Below are positions 43,478-52,649 of a stretch of 64,000 nt of DNA, piece by piece (the first letter of the stretch is position 1; every line of letters begins with the position of its first letter). A program made the translations under genes and the position numbers. The notes beneath the pieces are model-generated. The model saw only the letters and a program-made list of their open reading frames with translations, made no database searches and was not told the DNA's origin. Source of the DNA: Nitrospiraceae bacterium (lineage in GTDB: Bacteria > Nitrospirota > Nitrospiria > Nitrospirales > UBA8639); contig JACKFF010000002.1 in assembly GCA_020632595.1 (NCBI GenBank), positions 310,001-374,000 of the forward strand, written 5' to 3'.

Positions 43478-43599
43478 CGTAATCCCTTTCTTTAAGGTCT
43501 TCTAGAAAGAACTATATCCGGGAATAAGGGTGAAGTCTAATATTCAAAGGGTACCCGGTTTAAGACAAACACGAGATTGAAAATGAGTCGGGTTGAATA

Positions 43600-43817
43600 A
43601 CGCCATCATGGACGGCTAACAAGTGCGGAAGGGAACGATGAGGCACAGAGTTATCCGACAACGCGGCCTCGCAGATAATTTCCAAATTGCGGACCACGGC
43701 ATCGAAAACCAGTTCATCACGTTGGAAGGCTTCCAGTGTCAGGCCGTTGGTCTAGCGAAGCACTGTATTGGCGGCTTCCAGAATATCCTCCAGGAAAAAC
43801 GTCCAATCACGCGACAC
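43600..43817 (-). pseudogene. Broken HepT (HEPN) toxin
   Basis: Starts GTG within the end of mntA and reads SRDWTFFLEDILEAANTVLR, a TAG in place of the usual Tyr codon, then TNGLTLEAFQRDEL and VFDAVVRNLEIICEAAL. These match HepT up to the NLEIIGEAA helix. After that the sequence diverges, so the RxxxxH active-site motif of HEPN nucleases is missing. The partner antitoxin gene is open. Confidence 0.8.
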
Positions 43818-44100
43818 GAATCAAATCCTTTTCGATCAAAGGACGCATGCGAGGCTTCACGGTATCCTCAAGGACCAAATCGACATTCGTCTGGAAAAGA
43901 TCCTCCAAATAAAACTTGAGATCCATATAAGCATCGAAAGTGGGGGAGGCTTGAAACTCCACAAGAACATCGATATCGCTTCCCTCGTGCATCTCATCAC
44001 GGGCTGCCGACCCAAAAATACCCAATGTCTTAATGGCAAATCGGCGAACGATTTCCTCGCGCCTGCTGCGCAATAACGAGACAAGATTCTTGTGATTCAT
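43807..44100 (-). CDS. mntA: MntA-type nucleotidyltransferase antitoxin
   Basis: 97 residues from the ATG at 44100. IFGSAARDEMHEGSDIDVLVEF is the GS-x10-DxD minimal nucleotidyltransferase motif, complete. Members AMPylate and silence HepT toxins. The adjoining hepT is degraded. A longer frame up to 44157 has no start signal. Confidence 0.87.
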   Translation of the reverse strand: MNHKNLVSLLRSRREEIVRRFAIKTLGIFGSAARDEMHEGSDIDVLVEFQASPTFDAYMDLKFYLEDLFQTNVDLVLEDTVKPRMRPLIEKDLIRVA

Positions 44101-44589
44101 GACATCGCCTCCACATGAACGTCTGCTTCCTGCCATCCCTAAAGATGTCAGAGCCATCCAGACAACGCAACGATGGGTGCCTTATGTCAGTTCATCGTCA
44201 TTCTGCTGGCGGAACCTTACCAAAAACGATTCAGCTTAGCATTATGTCGGCTCGAAGCGAAGACTCATCCCGGTATTCCAAAGAATCATCCTTAACCGTG
44301 CTGGTTTTCCCTTTGCCAAGGCACCATGTGATATGCCCGGACAACTGTTATCGGGTATTCATCTACATGCAGACTTGAACAATGAGGAGTAAAGGTCACA
44401 GGTCAAAAGGCGGGACTTCCCTTTCATTATCGGGAGGCGCGAGGAGGTTTCTTTCGGATGGTTCCCGGACCAGAACAGCCTGGCAAAAGAAAAATGGGTT
44501 GTCATCCTGAGCAGCAGCGAAGGATCTGAGCCCACCCTAATCCGGCCTATCGAAATATTACGCCGTCCGTCCTTCCAGGTGGTCGTAAG
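44101..44589. other. Gene-free stretch with one REP-like unit
   Basis: 44501-44542 is a close match to the REP-like consensus (GTCATCCTGAGCAGCAGCG, AAGGATCTGAGCCC). Nothing else is recognised. Confidence 0.5.
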
Positions 44590-44735
44590 TGGGTGGGGCA
44601 GCTGGCTAAGGAGGGACGCTCTTCAAAGGTTGGCGTCCTCCCTCTCCCACTATGGCCAGACAGGGCGTCAATGGTTTTAGCCACTTTGCCGAAACAAAAA
44701 GTGGCTCGGCTTCTGAGCCGACCCCGGCATCTAAT
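44590..44735 (-). repeat. Long palindromic repeat, copy 3 (apical part deleted)
   Basis: Minus orientation. Keeps AGGAGGGACGCTCTTC, TTGGCGTCCTCCCT and the hairpin AGCCACTTTG/CAAAAAGTGGCT, but the GCGGACC/GGTCCGC inner stem is missing. Confidence 0.75.
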
Positions 44736-44922
44736 ATCTAAAATCGAGAACCCGTCTTCAATCCTCCACCCAACCGGATTAGAGAAATCAGAAAGGAGAA
44801 ATTCCCTCTCACGCCAACACAGATTTTTAACAGAAACAGGGGAGAAAAGAAAGGGCGCCCTGGAGCTACAGGGGAACGAAGACGCTACAGATGTCGTATT
44901 GCAGACTTGACCCCCCAGTCAA

Positions 44923-45112
44923 ACGCCTGCCGGCTGGCCACAGGAGGGACGCTCTTGGCAGCTAGCGGACCTTGTTTGAGCCTGCGAGTTGGGGCGCTCT
45001 TCCAAGTTGGCGTCCCTCCTCTTCCCGATCAGGCCAGGCGGGGCGTCAATGGTTTTGCCTGAGTCCTTTTTGCCGAAACAAAAGTACCTCGGCACCACCA
45101 GGCTGAAACCCA
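44923..45112 (-). repeat. Long palindromic repeat, copy 4
   Basis: Minus orientation; ACGCCTGCCGGCTGGCC, AGGAGGGACGC, inner stem AGCGGACC, and a hairpin with an imperfect arm (GTCCTTTTTG/CAAAAGTACC). It directly follows the 3' end of the DUF1456 gene. Confidence 0.82.
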
Positions 45113-45128
45113 GCATGATTGTTCCCAA

Positions 45129-45860
45129 TCAATGGTCGAAAGATTTTACCTTAGAGGCATCGCGGAGGGGGCGCTCCCAATAACGCATTGCACTCTCGTC
45201 CCCAGAATCCACAATAACGTTCGTGTTCTGAAATGGTACGGCACCCTCCTCGGCGGATACCGATTTGCCGCCACCCGTGTTGTTGAAGATAAGGAATCGA
45301 CGTCGAAGTACACGGTGGCCATGCCGGCCAGTGGGAGAGGCAATTAGAGTCAACTGAGTTTCCCCACGACTGAAGGTGGCTATTGACGTTGATCGTTCCA
45401 TCTCAGGACGATGCTGCAGTTGAAGGCCTTTCAAGAAGTTGCGCAAAATTTGGTCTTGGCATTTGCGATAGTGTTTATGATCAGGTCTGCGAAAAAATGC
45501 ACTCAGCTCATGCTTGCTCATACGAAAATCAGCCAAAGCCAATATCGACAAGATGTCATCAGCTTGTAAATTGAAGGCGATTTTCAGTTTGACGAAAATA
45601 ATATTATTGTTGAGCCGTTGTTCCGGTTCAGGCTGCGCGCCATCTTTCTTGCCACGCCTATCGTTAATCAAACCATTGAGAAACGTGGCGAACATGGTGT
45701 CAGGACATTCCGCAAAATCCGGATCATCATCTTTTTTTAACCACGCACTCACCTCTGCTCGTGTCACGGTCTGGTTGGCCTGCGCAAAGACATCAATCAT
45801 TTTGGAATCACCAAAATCCAGGATGTAGCGAATTCGACGCAGGCAATAATTATTGTTCAT
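45129..45860 (-). CDS. DUF1456 (YehS-like) protein with unusual C-terminal extension
   Basis: 243 residues. The first 150 match DUF1456: LRRIRYILDFGDSKMIDVFA, VSAWLKKDDDPDFAEC, FLNGLINDRRGKKDG, RLNNNIIFVKLKIAFNLQ, and LRNFLKGLQLQHR. The family normally ends there (about 155 residues). Here the frame runs on for about 90 residues of low-complexity, basic sequence ending just before a long palindromic repeat. The extension is probably read-through into non-native DNA after loss of the stop. Function of DUF1456 is unknown. Confidence 0.8.
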   Translation of the reverse strand: MNNNYCLRRIRYILDFGDSKMIDVFAQANQTVTRAEVSAWLKKDDDPDFAECPDTMFATFLNGLINDRRGKKDGAQPEPEQRLNNNIIFVKLKIAFNLQADDILSILALADFRMSKHELSAFFRRPDHKHYRKCQDQILRNFLKGLQLQHRPEMERSTSIATFSRGETQLTLIASPTGRHGHRVLRRRFLIFNNTGGGKSVSAEEGAVPFQNTNVIVDSGDESAMRYWERPLRDASKVKSFDH

Positions 45861-45963
45861 GTCGGTGTTCCCGTGCCTTCCTGGTGCTCTGTACCACGAG
45901 TTGGTAAGAGTTGGATTTGAATGTTTTCATTAGCGAGAGCGCGACCGTATAACCGGCCATTAT

Positions 45964-46152
45964 GGCCTTGTTGAATAAATCTCAAAAATCACCGGAATAT
46001 GCACGAGAAAAATTCAGGCATCAGCAGCTGACGGGAATGTTCAAAAACGTCATCCAGCAAGGCCACAGCCATTTTGGCGTCCGGAGCGTACCCTCAGTAC
46101 GTGAGTACGACAAAACGGCGAGAACGCCGCTGGTGGCTTTTTTCAACATTCC
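45964..46152 (-). mobile_element. MITE copy G (189 bp), 6-bp duplication CATTAT
   Basis: Starts GGCCTTGTTGAATAAATC and ends TTTTTTCAACATTCC. CATTAT flanks both ends exactly (45958-45963 and 46153-46158). This is the most diverged full copy, so it still shows its target duplication despite probable age. Confidence 0.85.
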
Positions 46153-46367
46153 CATTATGGCCTTTCGCGTTTGCGTGTGGACTTTCCCATTGAGCAGGAC
46201 CTGCCCCAGCCAGAAACAGTTTAACGTACATGCAGTCACGACCCGACCACCGGCAATAAAAGGTCAAAAGAAACTCTCCCTCGCCCTTGTAGGTTAGGAG
46301 CAAAGGTGGGAGTGATGTGAATGGAAGCTCTGCCGCTGCAGCACGAACAGTGTTTCTTCTGTAGTCC

Positions 46368-46560
46368 GACGCCTGCCGGCTGGCCCACAGGAGGGACGCT
46401 CTGGTATGTGGAGGCCCTTGTGTGTGAGCTCGGCAGGTTGGGCCGCTCTTCGCAGGAGTTAGCGTCCCTCCTCTGCAATGAGGCCAGACCCAGCAGAACG
46501 TCAATGGTTTTGGGCCCTTTGCCGAAACAAAAGGGCCTCGTCGTTTGAGGCGGAAACCCC
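46368..46560 (-). repeat. Long palindromic repeat, copy 5
   Basis: Minus orientation; GACGCCTGCCGGCTGGCC, AGGAGGGACGCTCT, AGCGTCCCTCCT and hairpin GGCCCTTTG/CAAAAGGGCC. Inner part diverged. Last member of the left-hand cluster. Confidence 0.82.
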
Positions 46561-46817
46561 GAAGGTTCTCCCTCGGCTGCCCGCACCCCGCATTTAAAGA
46601 CAAAGGGCCATCCATCCTCATTCGCACCAGAGCGAGAGGTAAACCAAAAGGCTCTTCTCATTCAACTTTCCGCCTCAGTCCATAGAATCGGAGAAAAGTA
46701 GAGCGCCCTCGAAGTATCGTAAGCTTTTCTGCGACGCCATTCCCCCAATCGACAGCGACAGGGTACAGCTCTACCGACCGCACTTACCGATCACCGCGTG
46801 AAGGCTGGTTAAAGGGG

Positions 46818-47040
46818 GTGCGAAGGGGTGGCAGGATTGTAGACATTCGCGGGATTCAGGGGATTATCGGATTGTATTGGTTAGCGGGATTGAAGGATTA
46901 TTGGGAACATATAGCGATTGGCCGGGTTGACGGGATTTCGGGATCGAACTGATTGGCAGGATTGAACGGATTGTCAGGAGCATAGAGTTTGAGCAGGTTC
47001 AGGGGTTGTCCGGAACATAGCGGTGTGATTAAAGATGTTG
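46818..47040 (-). pseudogene. Relic of an Asn-Pro-rich repeat protein
   Basis: On the minus strand different frames give YAPDNPFNPANQFDPEIP, NPVNPANRY and NPLNPANVYNPATPSHPL-stop. At the DNA level this appears as an imperfect tandem repeat (units with GGGATT and GGAACATAG). The peptide pattern NPxNPANxY is that of a short-repeat protein, now broken by frameshifts. The rest of 46561-47689 holds no gene. REP-like units lie at 47259-47325 and 47397-47436. Confidence 0.5.
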
Positions 47041-47689
47041 TAGCCGCGCTCGTACTTCTCGTCAAAGCCATCTCGGCTAGCAAGCAAAACGGAGCGGAAG
47101 AAGCACTGCAGCCAGGATGAAAACACACGCATACCGCACCTTTTGAACGACGTGAAGAGACACAGCTGTTGTTATTCACCGATATACGTTCCCCGTCATT
47201 TCCTCGGGCCATAAGAGAACTCTCCCGGTTGTTAGCCTGAGCTTCCTTCCGCATTGTCATCTTGATCCGCATTCGACTTCGCTCAGGTCAAAGGCGCAGC
47301 GAAGGATCTGAGCCTAACGAATCCACCTATCTTCGAAACGCGACTGACCTCCATCATTTCTAATCGGGCATCCATCAGCCTCGCGCACGCCAGCATGGTC
47401 ATCCTGAGCAGCAGTGGGATCCGAGCCCAACCGCACCCACATATCGAAACCCGATGCTTCTCCGTCATCCCTGCAGGTCGTTCGTGGGCATCCACCTTCG
47501 TTCACCATACTCGAATGAGATTGGAGAAAATGGAAAGGAAAAATTCCCACTCGTTTCGAAACACGGTCTTGGGCATTACAAACAGGGGAAGGAAGAAGAG
47601 CCCTAGAGCTAAAAAGGAAAGCAATAAAGCCGTTGTATTGAAAGACCTGACACCAAGAACTTAATCTGGATTCTGGTCGTCGAGCCAGA

Positions 47690-49290
47690 TCAATGCCCTC
47701 CAGACATTTTGTGAACATGAAGGGAGTTCTGTGTAATGTCCTGCCCACCAACAGGATTATCATGCGAATATACGACCTTGTGCGAGTTTGGAAGCTTGAC
47801 TCCCAAGATTCCTACTATGTATAGGGCTTTCAGGAGTTCTAGCTTTACTTGTTTAAGAGTAATCGCTCCTTCTAGATACATATTCTGTAGATTTCTTAAC
47901 CAGGCGCTCTTATCGCACCGACTATCTGAGAGAATCTGATCTGCATCTTCATCAGAGAAATTTTCTAGATAGAACTTGTATTTAACTTTCCTAAGGACCG
48001 GGTAGAGGGCAGCGTCCAAAGTACGTATCCTTCCATTCGTCCAATAACTGATTGCAGGCATTGTCTGAATATCAATTTCCGCCCTCCATAAGTTTGTCCA
48101 TGTCGGAACTGCGGCCCATTCAGACTGCTCAAGATACCAAATTGTAAAATTGGATCAAATCTCTTGGGCGCATTAGAGTTCTTTCCATTACATACCAATC
48201 GCATCTAATTTGTTTTTCTTTGAGGTTGTTGGAAGAATCTCTTAGTGTCGGAGCAGTTTGGGTATATTCTTGCCTGAAAGCAGTTCTAATCTTTTATCGA
48301 GAGATTGAATCAAATCATCCCTTCCCCATCTTAACCGTACCGTTACATCATCCCATTTCTCTCGCTGTGGCTCATGAAGTTCCGCATGTGTTGAAAAACA
48401 CTTACGGTAATAATATCTTCTCTCAGAGAACCCAATGATAACCTTTACTCCTTTTAGCCTTCGATTCAGTTCAAGAATAACCGTTAAGTAAGAGGATTTT
48501 ATTAAATTCAAATAAAGGTCATCGTCAGGCATCCAATTCGTATCAAATCATCGATCAATAAGCAGTACCGCTTCTTATGATCATTAAAACCTGATACTCC
48601 AGAGTCTGAACAACCTTGTTTAAGATCTGCGATTGAATAATCAGAAACGATACGCTGTGTTTCTCACAACGTCTGCCTCAACGTGGCGTTCAAATCCCTT
48701 CCTGTTGTTGGCTGCCCTGTGGCTTTAATCCCCATGCAGTCTAGTCCGAGATGCGGCTACTCCTCATCTTCTTTAAGCTTAGTTGTTAAGTCTCATGAAT
48801 CTTTATGTAAGGTATCACTCTTTGTCAATAATCCCCTCCGTAATCCTGCAAGTATTGCCGCGCAATGACTTCCCTTTCACTGTAGGATTATTGGAGCTTA
48901 CTTATATCGAATATTTGCGAAGAGCGCCAGAGATGTCGTCTTCTTCATTGCCATATCGCATACGGATTAGCTCAAGTATGCACACGTGACGCCAAGATGC
49001 GCTAGAAAACATCCAGATTTGTTCCCATCCACTAATAGTTTTGAGTGGGGCTGCTATGCGGGTACTGCATTGCAGTTCTTCAGGATTTAATGCTGAAACA
49101 CGCTCAACGCTTTTTAATATGCTCAATGAGGCCGTTTTCCGCTGCCCGTTCTTACTTTGCTTAAGCTAGCTTGGGCCCTATTTCCATCAATATGAGGTCG
49201 TAGCGCCATATCCAAGATCAATAAACGCTGCCGATAAAGAGTTCATCATGCTCGGCAGACAAAGCATAAACACGAATACCTTTTTAATTT
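47690..49290 (-). pseudogene. Decayed P-loop NTPase-like gene
   Basis: AT-rich minus-strand fragments in three frames: WRHVCILELIRMRYGNEEDD, then RYCLLIDDL (a Walker-B-like strand), PDDDLYLNLIKSSYLTVILEL, NRRLKGVKVIIGFSERRYY, SLDKRLELLSG, ISYWTNGRIRTLDAALYPVL, and FYLENFSDEDADQILSDS. The order recalls large P-loop ATPases found in defence islands. Frameshifts occur at least near 48240, 48540 and 48580. The longest open pieces are 47690-48061 and 48242-48532. Assignment is tentative; a Walker A motif was not found. Confidence 0.45.
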
Positions 49291-49489
49291 AATTTTCGCC
49301 ACTTTTACCTTCCCTCATGAAGTTCAGTTTATGCAAAAAAGTTTTATTTGTTAAATTAATTGGAGAAGTCAGATACCATCTGTGCTGTACCCAGCTAATT
49401 TGCTTCATTGTTGAAAGGCAATTCAGAGTTAAAACATTGGCTTTGGAGGATGACTCTCATGAGTTCTGGGTTTTCGGATTGAATTGGTA

Positions 49490-51090
49490 ATGAGTTGGGT
49501 TTTTCAATTTGTCCACACAGGGCCATGAGTTCGCCACTTTGGCGACGATGCGGTGTTGTTCAGCGGAGGGTGGGGAGACCGATGACTAGGATGAGCAGTA
49601 TAGACTGATTGATTTTGCATGGTTGCTCCGACCGCTGAGCCCCAGATATTCGCGAACAAAGGGGGCGATTAGGGTCACGAAAGTTAGGGAAGAGAAATTT
49701 TGGAAGTCGGAGGTGGAGCTCCCAGTGCCACAAAGCCAACCATGTTCCTGTTTAGTTACGAATGCGCATCGGCCCATTTCCTCGTCGTGCCATTACGATA
49801 TCGCCTTACGAAGTTTGAATGTGGAAGTCTCTCTCTAATGTTTTTTGGCCCTACGGCCATTTTTCTCGACAGGAACCAATCCTTCGTTTTGATAGACGCA
49901 GGTTGATCACAGAAATTCCACCTTTCTGATATTCAGCTCTGATGCTTAGCGAACTTTAAAGGGCCTGTTTTGCAGCTCAATGAGAATCTGACTGATACGC
50001 GGCCTGCATCCCGGCTTTAGTTTAAAAGGCTTATTCGTCCGTACGAGCGGACAGCTGTTAGCTTTTCCGGTCCTAATCTTCCCCCCTTTGACAGCGTTCG
50101 CTTCTCGGCCTGAATGCGTTTGAGGAGTTCAGAGGCGGATTCGTCCGTGGGGTCTTGCTCCACCTGAACACGCGGACGGCGAGGTTGAGATGGTTTTGGC
50201 GAGTTGTTTGATGTGGTCGGGGCGGGTGGTGAGGCGCAGGAGAATTGGTTAATGCGAAGCGGGGCGGCGTGTTCTCCAGGCGCGTCGGGCTCGCGCCATT
50301 GTTCAGAAGTGATGTAAAGCCGAGGCCACCATCCGATCCTTCGGCTTTCCGCTCCTTTTTGCGCTGCGTCAACCGATCACACAGCGCCATCAGATTCATC
50401 CGCCAGCAGCGATGCGATGTTGTTGTTCGGCGAGGGAGGGAGGGGAAAAGGAAAGAAAACTCAAGATTGCCCTCTTGAAATTCGACTCGCGTTGTTCCCG
50501 CTGCCTTCGATTCGACATTCCGGGCAAAATGAGAGAGTTGATCGCACATGGACAACATAGGGAGGCTTCAAAGTCAGGACTGCCGAGACGAAGCACCACC
50601 CAACGTCAACAACAGTAACGGAAGATTTTCAGGTCGCCTGGAAATAGGCACGCTCTTCCCAGTGGATCGGGCATGCGTGCAATCAAGGATGTCGCCAGGA
50701 ATTAGAATTGTGCAAAGTGCAAGTCGAAGCAGTTGCTTTATTCATGAACCGTGAAGAACGATTTCTAAACTCTCCCGAAACCTATGTCAGCGAGTTCAGA
50801 TAGGCCGCACATCGCCACTTAGATTACTGGTGCTTTTGATTTAACCAGTCGCCATCCAATAAATAAGCCTGCCGGAGTAGCGAAATTCCGAGTGGGACGA
50901 AGGCCCAGCAGAAGAATCAGCCGAACTGCTTTCTTGCTCTACTTGAAATAGAAACGCACCATACTTGCAATCTTTCCCTCAACTTCATCGCCTCGCCCTC
51001 TGGTTTGAATCCGCTTGAGCAGTTCGGATGCAGGTTCGTCCCTTGGATCTTGCTCAACCAGTTTTCCCCGCACGGCTAGATCGAGGGATG
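49490..51090 (-). pseudogene. hsdS: Type I restriction specificity subunit, heavily frameshifted
   Basis: Landmarks in order on the minus strand, in changing frames: LDLAVRGKLVEQDPRDEPAS with ELLKRIQ (near 51060), LSMCDQL (near 50550), PSLAEQQHRIAAK and LMALCDRL (near 50420), IKQLAKTI, VEQDPTDESASELLKRIQAE (near 50120), the second recognition domain with GDIVMARRGN and CAFVTKQEHGWLCGTGS (near 49750), and PSAEQHRIVAK with ELMALC (near 49540). This is the full two-TRD layout of HsdS. At least six frame changes prevent any full-length product as the sequence stands. Confidence 0.75.
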
Positions 51091-51119
51091 AAGCGACGCA
51101 GGCAAATGGCATCAGGTGC

Positions 51120-52640
51120 TTCAGCGATGCGGTCGAAATGGGCGAGGAGTTGGGCCATTCATCGCAGCAGGGGCCTTTTTCCAGAATGGCTTTGAGCTGG
51201 TCGCGTAGGTTGGCGGTTTCTTTCTCTCCGCCGCCTCGAGTTTTGGGAGTTCTTCCGGGTCGCCATGGTCATCTGACCACGGTGTGGGAGTTTTTACAAT
51301 CAGATTGTAGCCACGGTTTGACTTCGTCAGCAGTGACTTTTCCAGGCGACTTCGGTTTCTTGCAGCCCTTGCGTTTGGCTCACCCACCAGTCGATGCAGG
51401 GCTTTAGATGTTCAAAGCGGATCGGTCTGGTCATCGAAATCAGGCTTTTGTCCTTCAGAGGATTTGGTGCTCGCGTAAAACCCAGATGTCATGGTGGGTT
51501 CGCCTTCTCGAAAGAACAGGAGGTTGTGCCAATGGGCGTAGGGTTTTGAAGACTGTTGGGCAGGAGCGAACGATGGTGTGGAGGTTGCGCACTCTTCAAA
51601 GTGGTGTTGGTGACTGCTTTGAGGCGGGTTTGACGCCTTCGCCGAATCAGCGAGCCGTCCGGGGCAGGACGACGGCAGCACGTCCTCGGTTTCAGCAGAC
51701 GCACGATGAGGCCAGGAAGAGATCAGCTGTTTCGCGCGTTTTGAAAGTGTTTTGGGGAAGTTGCTTTCGATGCCGTCTTCTTCCTTGCCGCCGAAGGGTG
51801 GATTGGTGAGAGGACAATGTCCGCGGTCTGACTGAAAGGTGTAACTGATATAGGGCGAAACCAAGGGTGTTGTCGGCGTGGCGGACGAAGAAGGGATCGT
51901 CAATACCGTGGAGCATGTTGGTGACGCAGAGCATGTGCCGGAAGCTGTTTTTCGCAGGCGCGGAGCTGCTGCATGTCTTCTCGTCCTTCGGCGTTTTGAC
52001 ATGTAGCGGTCCCGCATGTGACGGAGGAACAGGTAGAGAGGAACCCTCCGGTGCCGCAGGATGGGTCAGGAGAATTTCGCCAGGGTGCGGAGTCCGATTC
52101 GGTCAGCCATAAAGGCGGTAACGGCGCGTGGGGTGTAGTATTCGCCTGCGTTCCCGGCGCTTTGGAGATCGTTCAAGATCATTCGTAGATATCTCGAAGT
52201 GCTGCGTTCGGTGAGGAGTTATTGAAGTCGATACCATTGATTCTTGTTGATGACCTGGCGCAGGCTGGCCGGACTTCATATAGTTGTAGAGCGTCTTCTG
52301 AAGACATCCCGCACGACGCGACGGCGTCCGTCTTTAGCCGTGGTTAAGCTCCTTGAGTGAGGGGAAGAGTTCATCGTTGACGAGCCATGAGTTCATCGCC
52401 GTGTTATTACCGCTAAGGGTCAGCCGCCCAGGTGCGCCACTGGAATTTTTCGGAATGGGCGACCAGTAACCCTCCTGCATCATTTCCAATTCCTGATCCT
52501 GGTCGTGATAATGATTTTGAGGAAGAACATCAGCGAAGTTGCGAGATGCGCTGGGCGTCCCCCATCCACGCCGCTGTCCTGGCGCATGATGTCTTGAATG
52601 GATTTGACGGTGTACGAACGGACATGAGTTAGGTAGCCCT
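51120..52640 (-). pseudogene. hsdM: Type I restriction N6-adenine methyltransferase subunit, heavily frameshifted
   Basis: Fragments in order: KSIQDIMRQDSGVDG, FQWRTWAADP, LFPSLKEL, YNYMKSG, NGIDFNN, PDPSCGTGGFL (SAM-binding motif I), MLCVTNMLHGIDDP, TNPPFGGKEEDGIESNFP (catalytic NPPF), RETADLFLA, NLLFFREGEPT, and GYNLIVKTP then DDHGDPEELPKL. Motif content is complete and well conserved, yet the frame changes roughly every 50-150 bases. Such conservation together with dense indels suggests either very recent decay or consensus errors. Confidence 0.82.
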
Positions 52641-52649
52641 TCGCCTTAG

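Noticed and set aside
46835..47030. Possible CRISPR array
   Set aside because: Units are imperfect, vary in length and have no constant repeat with unique spacers; the peptide reading explains the pattern better.
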